DNA from: Bacillota bacterium
GTDB lineage: Bacteria > Bacillota > Clostridia > Oscillospirales > Oscillospiraceae
Length of the DNA stretch: 8,529 nt
Assembly (NCBI GenBank): GCA_029777215.1
Contig: JAKOSQ010000204.1
Span: 1 to 8,529, forward strand
Direction of reading: 5' to 3'
A program made the position numbers and the translations under genes. Below are positions 1 through 5,195 of the stretch, in pieces (positions within the stretch are counted from its first letter, which is position 1; each line of letters starts with the position of its first letter). Under the pieces are notes generated by a model, which saw only the letters and a program-made list of their open reading frames with translations, was not told the origin of the DNA and searched no databases.

Positions 1-1
1 G

Positions 2-412
2 CCGGAACCGCTCAAATCAAAAAACGGCGAATACCGCTACCAGCACGAGGGCTGGGAGCTGCTTTCGGCCCTGCTCGCGGTCTTCACGCGCGCAGACGCC
101 GCCGGGACGCCGGAGCGCGGCGTCCTCGTCCCGAAGCGCATCGTCTACAACGTGCACGACAAGTGCGCCCAACTCCTCTCGCTGCTCGGCAGCGGCGGGC
201 CGCGCCCCCTGCGGGAGATTTACGAAATGAGCGGCAGCCGCTCGGAGGTCGTGGCGACCTTTCTCTCCGTTTTGGAGCTCTGCAGCGCGGGAACGCTGCT
301 GGTGCGCGAGGGGGAGAACGGTCTGACCGTCTCGCTCGCGGAAGGCGCGGAGCTTCGGGTCCCGGATTTCGAGACGCCGGATGAAGCGCCGGACAGCGGC
401 GATCTGCAATGA
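2..412 (+). CDS. scpA: Segregation and condensation protein A (ScpA), C-terminal part
   Basis: ScpA is the kleisin subunit that, with ScpB, bridges the SMC ATPase dimer in the bacterial condensin complex and drives nucleoid compaction and segregation. The frame is open from the left edge and ends with TGA at 410-412, giving the last 136 residues; the N-terminus lies outside the window. The visible part carries the C-terminal winged-helix domain that contacts the SMC head. Its signature is the SRSEVVATFLSVLELCSAG stretch, encoded at about 239-295, which matches the kleisin pattern S-R-x-E-V-V-A-T-F-L-A-L-L-E-L. An acidic tail follows. The stop lies 17 bases upstream of scpB, the usual operon partner, which strongly supports the assignment. 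An internal GTG at 152 is not needed as a start. Confidence 0.9.
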   Translation, partial: PEPLKSKNGEYRYQHEGWELLSALLAVFTRADAAGTPERGVLVPKRIVYNVHDKCAQLLSLLGSGGPRPLREIYEMSGSRSEVVATFLSVLELCSAGTLLVREGENGLTVSLAEGAELRVPDFETPDEAPDSGDLQ

Positions 413-429
413 AGGAATGGACATAAACA

Positions 430-1041
430 ATGGATGAAACAGAGATCAAGTCGACGATCGAAGCCGTGCTTTTCGCCGCCGGAGACCCCGTCCCCGCGGC
501 GCGGATCGCGCTCGTGCTCGGCGTCGATACGGACGTCATCTTCGAGACTGCCAAGCGTCTCGCGGATGAATACAGCTTCGGTCAACGCGGCATCCGCCTC
601 GTGCGGATGGGGGACGACCTGCAGCTTTGCAGCGCACCGGAGTACGTCCAGAGCATCACGCAGGCGCTCGAGCGCCGCAAGCCGCCGAAGCTCAGCGCCT
701 CGGCGCTCGAAGCGCTCGCGGTCTGCGCCTACTTCCAGCCGGTCACGCGCGCGTATGTCGACCAGGTCCGCGGGGTGGACAGCTCCTATACGATGGGCCT
801 GCTTTTAGAGCGCGGCCTCATCGAGCCCTGCGGCAGGCTCGAGGTCACGGGCCGACCGACGATCTACAAAACCACGGAGCTTTTTCTCCGCACGATGGGC
901 GTTGCCGATCTCACGGAGCTGCCAAAGCTCCCGGACATGAGCGGCAGCGAGGGCGGCGAGCAGCTCCGCGCCGCGATCGAGTCGCTCCAAAACACCGGCG
1001 ACGACGGCGTTTTGGAAGGACAGCTCAAAATCGACGGCTGA
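430..1041 (+). CDS. scpB: Segregation and condensation protein B (ScpB)
   Basis: ScpB is the dimeric tandem winged-helix (kite) partner that stabilises ScpA in the SMC-ScpAB condensin. The 203-residue length is normal for the family. The N-terminal winged helix covers roughly residues 1-80. The second covers about 85-160 and holds the family hallmark at residues 88-115 (ALEALAVCAYFQPVTRA, then VRGVDS), followed by LLERGLIEPCGR and VTGRPTIYKTTELFL. The C-terminal 40 residues are a low-conservation acidic tail, as is usual. ATG 430 follows an AGGA-type ribosome binding site at 413-416 with a rather long gap of 13 bases. The gene is co-transcribed with scpA, and its stop is 15 bases before the next start. 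Confidence 0.95.
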   Translation: MDETEIKSTIEAVLFAAGDPVPAARIALVLGVDTDVIFETAKRLADEYSFGQRGIRLVRMGDDLQLCSAPEYVQSITQALERRKPPKLSASALEALAVCAYFQPVTRAYVDQVRGVDSSYTMGLLLERGLIEPCGRLEVTGRPTIYKTTELFLRTMGVADLTELPKLPDMSGSEGGEQLRAAIESLQNTGDDGVLEGQLKIDG

Positions 1042-1056
1042 AGGGAGGCGGCGCGC

Positions 1057-1692
1057 TTGCGGGCCCTGTTCATCATTTTTCTCATCCTCACCGTGCTCGC
1101 GCTGATCCCCGTCGGCGTGGACGGCGGCTGGGCCACGGGGCAGAGCGTGACGCTCGGCGTCCGCGTCGGCCTCATAAAGCTCAATATTCTGCCGAAAAAG
1201 CCGCGGGAGCCGAAGGTAAAAAAGCCGCCGAAACCGAAAAAGGCGGCGGCAGCCGGCGGTGAACCGGCGAAAAAAAAGAAACCCCCGCTCGACGGCATCG
1301 ACAAAAAGGGAAAACTGGAGCTTGTAAAGGCGGTACTGCGCGCGCTCGGCCGCTTCCGCGCGAAGCTGGGGGTGCAGTATCTCCGCTTCCACTACACGGT
1401 CGCGACGCCGGACCCCTTCAAGACCGCGATGGGCTTCGGGATCGCCTCGGGGGCGGCTTCCGCCTTCGTCCCGCTGCTCGACAACGCGTTCGACATTGAA
1501 GAGCGGGACGTCGCACCGGCCTTCGACTTCACACAGTCGAAGCCACGGGTCGACCTCTGGATCACCGCATCGATCCTCTTCTGGCAACTCCTCTTCATCG
1601 CCGCCGTGCTCGGCGTCGATTATCTGAAGATCAAAAAGCAGCATTCGTCTGAACCTGATAAAAAACCGCAACCAGAAAAGAGAAAGGACTGA
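1057..1692 (+). CDS. ytfI: DUF2953 membrane protein, YtfI-like
   Basis: This is a 211-residue protein of unknown biochemical role. Directly upstream of ytfJ, it matches the ytfI-ytfJ pair of B. subtilis, so a link to sporulation is likely but inferred. Residues 2-20 form a hydrophobic N-terminal helix and residues 167-187 a second strong membrane segment (LWITASILFWQLLFIAAVLG). The body between them has the DUF2953 features: VQYLRFHYTVATPDPFKTA near 106-124 and a glycine/alanine-rich GFGIASGAASAFVPL at 126-140. Residues 46-77 are an unusual Lys/Pro/Ala-rich linker, and the C-terminal tail is again Lys/Pro-rich. The start is TTG 1057, chosen because an excellent AAGGGAGG site (1041-1048) sits 8 bases upstream and overlaps the end of scpB. 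Eight consecutive A residues occur at 1270-1277. Confidence 0.8.
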   Translation: MRALFIIFLILTVLALIPVGVDGGWATGQSVTLGVRVGLIKLNILPKKPREPKVKKPPKPKKAAAAGGEPAKKKKPPLDGIDKKGKLELVKAVLRALGRFRAKLGVQYLRFHYTVATPDPFKTAMGFGIASGAASAFVPLLDNAFDIEERDVAPAFDFTQSKPRVDLWITASILFWQLLFIAAVLGVDYLKIKKQHSSEPDKKPQPEKRKD

Positions 1693-1696
1693 CACC

Positions 1697-2068
1697 ATGG
1701 AAAAGCATCCTATCGGCGATCTCACCGAAGTCACTCTCAGTAAAATCAAGGAAATGGTCGATGTGAACACTGTCGTCGGCACGCCCATCACCACTCCGGA
1801 CGGCATCACGCTCATCCCCGTTTCGCGCGTGAGCCTCGGCTTCGCCAACGCGGGCAGCGACCTCAAGTCGCGCGAGAGCGCCTTTGGCGGCGGCAACGGC
1901 GCCGGCATTAAGATCGAGCCGGTCGGCTTCCTCTGCATCCAGGACGGCGGCGTGCGCATGATCAACATCGGCTCGCCGGCCTCCACGAGTCTCGACCGTC
2001 TCATTGAGATCGCGCCCGAGATGATCGACAAGGGCGAACAGCTCTACAAGAAATACAAGAACAAATAA
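1697..2068 (+). CDS. ytfJ: GerW-family sporulation protein YtfJ
   Basis: YtfJ/GerW proteins are small forespore-expressed proteins; in B. subtilis GerW is needed for proper spore germination. The 123-residue product has the family layout: an N-terminal helix (residues 6-24), the VVGTPITTPDGITLIPVSRV strand region (26-45), SLGFANAGSD, then the glycine-rich AFGGGNGAGIKIEPVGFL segment (62-79), IQDGGVRMINI and a charged C-terminal helix. There is no signal peptide or membrane segment. ATG 1697 lies 4 bases after the upstream stop. Its ribosome binding site AAAGGA (1683-1688) lies inside the last codons of the DUF2953 gene, so the two are probably coupled. It indicates an endospore-forming host. 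Codon use is ordinary for the window. Confidence 0.93.
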   Translation: MEKHPIGDLTEVTLSKIKEMVDVNTVVGTPITTPDGITLIPVSRVSLGFANAGSDLKSRESAFGGGNGAGIKIEPVGFLCIQDGGVRMINIGSPASTSLDRLIEIAPEMIDKGEQLYKKYKNK

Positions 2069-2073
2069 ATCCC

Positions 2074-2103
2074 GCATAATTCCGCGCGCGGAGGTCAATA
2101 ATA
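2074..2103 (+). promoter_or_regulatory. Candidate forespore (sigma-G/sigma-F type) promoter for the carboxypeptidase gene
   Basis: GCATA at 2074-2078, an 18-base spacer, and AATAATA at 2097-2103 match the B. subtilis sigma-G pattern (GHATR, N18, CATnHTA) at 10 of 11 specified positions and at the expected spacing. The fit to the sigma-F pattern is weaker. Transcription would begin near 2110, giving a leader of about 27 bases before TTG 2137. The gene downstream is a spore-type DD-carboxypeptidase, and dacF is a forespore gene in B. subtilis, so the context fits. It overlaps the left arm of the 2096-2142 inverted repeat. This is a pattern match only. Confidence 0.4.
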
Positions 2104-2142
2104 AGCACTGCCCAATTTCTCGGAGGGTGGTGCTTATTGTTG
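2096..2142 (+). promoter_or_regulatory. Inverted repeat/RNA hairpin burying the RBS and start codon of the carboxypeptidase gene
   Basis: CAATAATAAGCAC (2096-2108) pairs with GTGCTTATTGTTG (2130-2142): 13 consecutive RNA pairs, one of them G-U. Two more G-U pairs and three G-C pairs (2111-2113 with 2125-2127) extend the stem to 18 pairs, closing an 11-base loop. The GGAGGG ribosome binding site (2122-2127) lies half in the loop and half in the stem, and the TTG start (2137-2139) is fully paired. No U-run follows, so it is not an intrinsic terminator. The likely role is translational control of read-through mRNA, or a DNA operator. Confidence 0.6.
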
Positions 2143-3276
2143 AGAAAAACCATTTTGGGACTGCTGACCGCCGCGCTTTTGAGCGCGTGCGTCCTTCCGC
2201 AGACGGCGCTCGCCGCACCGGACAACCGCGCCGGCGCCTGCGTCCTCGTCTGCGCCGACACGGGCGAAACGCTCTACAGCAAAAATCCGGACGCCCACAT
2301 GCTTATCGCGAGTACAACGAAGATCATGACGGCGCTCGTTGTCATCAATCACTGCGACCCCGACACGTCCGTCACGATCCGTCCCGAGTGGACCGGCGTC
2401 GAGGGCTCGTCGATGTATCTCAAGGCGGGGGAGAGCTATACGATCCGCGAGCTGCTCTACGGGCTGCTGCTCGTTTCGGGCAACGACGCCGCGACGGCGC
2501 TCGCCTGCGTCTGCGGCGGGAGCATCGAGGGCTTTGCCAAAATGATGAACGACGAAGCCGCCGCGCTCGGACTGCAGAATTCCCACTTTCAAAACCCGCA
2601 CGGGCTCGACGCCGAGGGCCACTACTCGACGGCGGCGGACCTCGCGGTCATCACCTGCGCCGCGATGAAAAAGCCGCTGTTTGCCGAGATCGTCGGGACC
2701 TCCACCGCGACGGTCCGCGACCAGACCCTCGTCAACCACAACAAACTCCTGCGGACCTATCCGGGCGCGCTCGGCGTCAAGACGGGTTACACGATGGCGG
2801 CGGGGCGCATCCTCGTCTCCTGTGCGGAGCGGGCGGGCCTGCGGCTCGTGTGCGTCACGATCTCGGACCCGGACGACTGGACCGATCACGCGGCTCTGCT
2901 CGACTGGGGCTTCGCCAATTTTGAATACAAGAGCGTCCTGCCGCTCGACGCGGTCTGCGAGTTGCCGGTGATCGGCGGGTCAAAGCAGAGCGTCGCCCTG
3001 CGCGCGGGCTCTGACACGCGCGTCCTCCTCAAAAAAGGCGCGGCGCTGACGATGACGGTCGAGGCCCCGCCCTTTGTCTATGCCGGCTTCCGGCAGGACG
3101 AGTGCGCCGGGCGCGTCTTCGTCAAGGCGGACGGGCAGGACCTCGCCGAATACCCCCTCGTCTACAGCGAGTCGGTGGACGTCGACCCCGTCCGGCAAAA
3201 GGACGCCTGGCAGCGCTTTCGGCGCGCCTGGTTCATGGTCAACAAATACGGCTACGTCTTCTCTTACGGAGACTAA
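2137..3276 (+). CDS. dacF: D-alanyl-D-alanine carboxypeptidase (low-molecular-weight PBP, DacF/DacB type)
   Basis: This secreted serine DD-carboxypeptidase trims the terminal D-Ala from peptidoglycan stem peptides; related spore enzymes tune cortex cross-linking. All three penicillin-binding motifs are present: S59-T-T-K62 with the catalytic Ser, S114-G-N116, and K215-T-G217, followed by a PBP5-type C-terminal beta domain (about 250-345) and an amphipathic tail suited to membrane association. The 379-residue length is normal. Residues 1-26 are an export signal. It contains both a lipobox-like L-S-A-C18 and a later A-L-A26 signal peptidase I site, so lipidation is possible. Start TTG 2137 is 9 bases after GGAGGG; TTG 2140 is the alternative. 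By synteny (between scpB and rluB) it could be the DacB equivalent; the family alone does not decide between DacB and DacF. Confidence 0.92.
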   Translation: MLRKTILGLLTAALLSACVLPQTALAAPDNRAGACVLVCADTGETLYSKNPDAHMLIASTTKIMTALVVINHCDPDTSVTIRPEWTGVEGSSMYLKAGESYTIRELLYGLLLVSGNDAATALACVCGGSIEGFAKMMNDEAAALGLQNSHFQNPHGLDAEGHYSTAADLAVITCAAMKKPLFAEIVGTSTATVRDQTLVNHNKLLRTYPGALGVKTGYTMAAGRILVSCAERAGLRLVCVTISDPDDWTDHAALLDWGFANFEYKSVLPLDAVCELPVIGGSKQSVALRAGSDTRVLLKKGAALTMTVEAPPFVYAGFRQDECAGRVFVKADGQDLAEYPLVYSESVDVDPVRQKDAWQRFRRAWFMVNKYGYVFSYGD

Positions 3277-3284
3277 CCGAAACT

Positions 3285-3307
3285 CCCGCCGGCGCTCTGC
3301 CGGCGGG
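3285..3307 (+). other. GC-rich hairpin between the carboxypeptidase gene and rluB
   Basis: CCCGCCGGC (3285-3293) and GCCGGCGGG (3299-3307) form a perfect 9-pair stem with the loop GCTCT. It starts 8 bases after the carboxypeptidase stop and ends 5 bases before the rluB ribosome binding site. No U-tract follows, so an intrinsic terminator is unlikely. It may protect the 3' end after processing, slow polymerase, or lower rluB translation. Confidence 0.55.
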
Positions 3308-3330
3308 CCTTGAAAGGAAGCGGCAGGAAA

Positions 3331-4044
3331 ATGAAGCAGCGACTGCAAAAACTGATCGCGGCCTCCGGCCTCATGTCCCGCCGCGCCGCGGAGGAACTGC
3401 TCAGCGCCGGGCGCGTCACAGTCAACGGCTCCCCCGCGGCCCTCGGCGAGAGCGCCGACCCCGACGTCGACACCGTCCTCGTCGACGGTCAGCCGCTGCC
3501 GGTGGTCGATCGAATGGTTTACATAATGTTAAATAAGCCACGCGGCTATCTCACGACGATGTCAGACGACCGCGGCCGGCAGACGGTCGCGGAGCTGACG
3601 GCGGACGCCGGCGCGCGCGTGTTTCCGATCGGCCGGCTCGACTATGATTCGGAGGGACTGCTGCTGCTGACGAACGACGGCTCGCTCGCCCAGCGGCTCG
3701 AGCACCCGTCTTTTGAGATCAAAAAGACCTACCTCGCCCGCGTGCGCGGGGAGGACATTGACGCGGCGCTGCCGCTGCTGCGTTCGTCCCTCGTGATCGA
3801 CGGCTACCGTATCCGCCCGGCGGTGGTGCGTCTCGTCAGGCGCACGGAAAACGGCGCGGTGCTCTCCTTCACGATCTCGGAGGGAAGAAACCGCCAGATC
3901 AGGAAAATGTGTGAGCTCGCGGGGCTGACGGTCCTGCGTCTGCGCCGCATCTCGGAGGGCGGTCTGTGTCTCGGCGAGCTGCCGGTCGGCAAGTGGCGTC
4001 CGCTCACGGACGCGGAGATCGAAAACTTGCAAAAGGGAAAATAG
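3331..4044 (+). CDS. rluB: 23S rRNA pseudouridine synthase, RsuA/RluB family
   Basis: The enzyme converts a specific uridine in 23S rRNA to pseudouridine; E. coli RluB acts on U2605, and the exact target here is inferred. The 237-residue protein begins with an S4 RNA-binding domain (residues 2-55: RLQKLIAASGLMSRRAAEELL, then GRVTVNG). The catalytic domain follows: LNKPRGYLTT at 67-76, catalytic Asp104 in GRLDYDSEGLLLLTNDG, and EGRNRQIRKMCEL in the C-terminal third. ATG 3331 is preferred over the in-frame TTG 3310 because the AAAGGAAG site (3313-3320) lies between them, about 11 bases before the ATG, and the S4 domain starts immediately after it. In B. subtilis the equivalent gene also lies near scpAB and a carboxypeptidase gene. 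Codons around 3511-3535 are noticeably AT-rich for this gene. Confidence 0.92.
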   Translation: MKQRLQKLIAASGLMSRRAAEELLSAGRVTVNGSPAALGESADPDVDTVLVDGQPLPVVDRMVYIMLNKPRGYLTTMSDDRGRQTVAELTADAGARVFPIGRLDYDSEGLLLLTNDGSLAQRLEHPSFEIKKTYLARVRGEDIDAALPLLRSSLVIDGYRIRPAVVRLVRRTENGAVLSFTISEGRNRQIRKMCELAGLTVLRLRRISEGGLCLGELPVGKWRPLTDAEIENLQKGK

Positions 4045-4108
4045 AATTGCAGAAAAGTGTTGCTTTTGCCGAAATTTTCGTCAATTTTGATTTTTATTTG
4101 TAATCCGC

Positions 4109-4138
4109 TTGCAATCTAAATTTGAAATGTTGTATGAT
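4109..4138 (+). promoter_or_regulatory. Candidate sigma-A promoter downstream of rluB
   Basis: TTGCAA (4109-4114) and TATGAT (4133-4138) are separated by 18 bases within a strongly AT-rich stretch of an otherwise GC-rich window. The matches to consensus are 4/6 and 5/6. The start would fall near 4145. It is the best vegetative promoter visible in the gap before the RpiR-family gene. Confidence 0.55.
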
Positions 4139-4144
4139 GTGCTT

Positions 4145-4242
4145 GTGAAATGCACCCCAAAGTTTCAAAATCAAAGCAAGCGGAGAATAAAAACGAAAGC
4201 TGCAATGGAAGTTTGAAACCGGTTTCAGGCTTCCATTTTTTT
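4145..4242 (+). ncRNA. Candidate small RNA or attenuated leader of about 98 nt
   Basis: The region runs from the predicted start near 4145 to a strong intrinsic terminator ending in U residues at 4242. It contains no credible reading frame: ATG 4205 would give three codons. Internal complementarity exists between GTTTCAAA (4162-4169) and TTTGAAAC (4212-4219), the latter inside the 5' arm of the terminator stem, which could form an antiterminator. It matches no RNA family I recognise. It could be a free small RNA, the 5' leader of the RpiR operon, or merely the rluB 3' region. Confidence 0.35.
4204..4242 (+). terminator. Strong intrinsic terminator between rluB and the RpiR-family gene
   Basis: AATGGAAG (4204-4211) pairs with CTTCCATT (4230-4237). 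The stem continues through three pairs (two of them G-U) into GAAA/TTTC (4215-4218 with 4223-4226) around a CCGG loop, about 15 pairs in all. It is followed by seven T residues at 4236-4242. It ends transcripts coming from rluB and from the promoter at 4109-4138. The core GAAACCGGTTTC (4215-4226) is also a perfect 12-base DNA palindrome. Confidence 0.85.
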
Positions 4243-4266
4243 GTGCGCGGCAAAGTGCCGCCGCAC
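4243..4266 (+). other. GC-rich hairpin immediately after the terminator
   Basis: GTGCGCGGC (4243-4251) pairs with GCCGCCGCAC (4257-4266) with one bulged C and the loop AAAGT. It directly abuts the U-run of the terminator. A smaller hairpin, GCCGAC/GTCGGC (4278-4283 and 4287-4292), follows. They make up most of the leader before the RpiR-family gene, and no convincing promoter is visible between 4243 and 4331. Confidence 0.5.
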
Positions 4267-4331
4267 GATATGCGCCCGCCGACGCAGTCGGCCCGCCGCG
4301 TTTGAGTTCTGCTGAAGGAAGGACAGATAAT

Positions 4332-5195
4332 ATGGAGAACGACGTACTCGCAGTCATCGCCGGGACCACAGCCCACTACTCCAAGGGGCACCGGAAAATT
4401 GCGAAATATATACTCGAAAACTACGACAAGGCAGCCTTCATGACCGCCGGCAAGCTCGGCGCGACAGTCGGCGTGAGCGAATCCACCGTTGTGCGCTTTG
4501 CCGCCGAGCTCGGTTACGACGGCTACCCCGGCATGCGCAAGGCCCTGCAGGAGATGGTCCGCAACCGCCTCACTTCGGTGCAGCGCATCGAGGTCGCCAA
4601 GGAAATGATCCACGACTCAAACGTCCTCAAGGCCGTTTTAACCGCCGACATGGACAAGCTCCAGAAGACCGTCGACGACGTCAACGAGGACAGCTTCAAC
4701 GCGGCGGTGGACGCCATCATCGGCGCGAAGAACGTCTACATCGTCGGCATGCGCTCCTCGGCGGCGCTCTCGAGCTTTCTTGGCTACTATCTAAACCTCC
4801 TGCGCGAAAACGTCCATCTGCTCCACGACACCGCCGCGAGCGAGATTTACGAGCAGATCATCCGCATCGGCGAGGGGGACGTCTTTATCGGCATCAGCTA
4901 CCCCCGCTACTCCTCGCGGACGGTCAAGGCCATGCGCTTTGCCAAAAGCGCGGGCGCAACCACCATCTGCATCACGGACGGCGACGTCTCGCCGCTCGCC
5001 CGGTATTCGGACATCCGGCTCTTTGCGCGCAGCGACATGGTCTCTTTCCTCGACTCCCTCGTCGCGCCGCTGAGCCTCATCAACGCCCTGCTTGTCACCA
5101 TCGGCCTGCGCTCCGAGGACCAGCTTTCGGACACCTTCAAGCGCCTGGAGACCATCTGGTCGGAGAACGACGTCTATGAAAACGCTTCAAACTGA
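4332..5195 (+). CDS. MurR/RpiR-family transcriptional regulator
   Basis: This 287-residue, two-domain regulator probably senses a phosphorylated sugar or amino sugar. The N-terminal HTH_6 domain spans residues 1-77, with the helix-turn-helix at about 37-60 (MTAGKLGATVGVSESTVVRFAAELGY). The C-terminal SIS phosphosugar-binding domain covers about 130-260, with VYIVGMRSSAA at 135-145 and Ser-rich ligand loop IGISYPRYSSRTV at 186-198. ATG 4332 is chosen over the in-frame TTG 4302 because the GGAAGGA site (4317-4323) sits 8 bases before it. The gene lies behind a strong terminator and its last 20 bases overlap the next gene. The effector and targets cannot be read from the sequence; MurR-like (MurNAc-6-P) or other sugar-phosphate roles are all possible. 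Confidence 0.9.
   Translation: MENDVLAVIAGTTAHYSKGHRKIAKYILENYDKAAFMTAGKLGATVGVSESTVVRFAAELGYDGYPGMRKALQEMVRNRLTSVQRIEVAKEMIHDSNVLKAVLTADMDKLQKTVDDVNEDSFNAAVDAIIGAKNVYIVGMRSSAALSSFLGYYLNLLRENVHLLHDTAASEIYEQIIRIGEGDVFIGISYPRYSSRTVKAMRFAKSAGATTICITDGDVSPLARYSDIRLFARSDMVSFLDSLVAPLSLINALLVTIGLRSEDQLSDTFKRLETIWSENDVYENASN

Noticed and set aside
805..2031. 408-codon open frame on the minus strand
   Set aside because: It lies antisense to scpB, ytfI and ytfJ, which have clear family motifs. Its product is low-complexity, rich in Arg/Glu/Asp, as expected for an antisense frame in GC-rich coding DNA.
2082..2091. Palindrome CCGCGCGCGG
   Set aside because: It cannot form a hairpin with a proper loop, and such CG runs are common in GC-rich DNA.
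2127..2924. 265-codon + strand frame starting GTG 2127
   Set aside because: It overlaps the carboxypeptidase in another frame. Its product is Arg-rich with no motif, whereas the true frame has all three PBP motifs.
3285..3307. Hairpin after the carboxypeptidase as an intrinsic terminator
   Set aside because: The stem is strong but the following bases are CCTTGAAAGG, with no U-run, and rluB starts 24 bases later.
4049..4100. Weak stem AAAAG/CTTTT followed by T-rich sequence as the rluB terminator
   Set aside because: Only five contiguous A/T-rich pairs and no compact T-run directly after the stem; the terminator at 4204-4242 is far better.
4326..4331. GATAAT as a -10 element for the RpiR-family gene
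   Set aside because: It touches the start codon and would put the transcription start inside the gene; the GGAAGGA ribosome site upstream shows the mRNA begins earlier.
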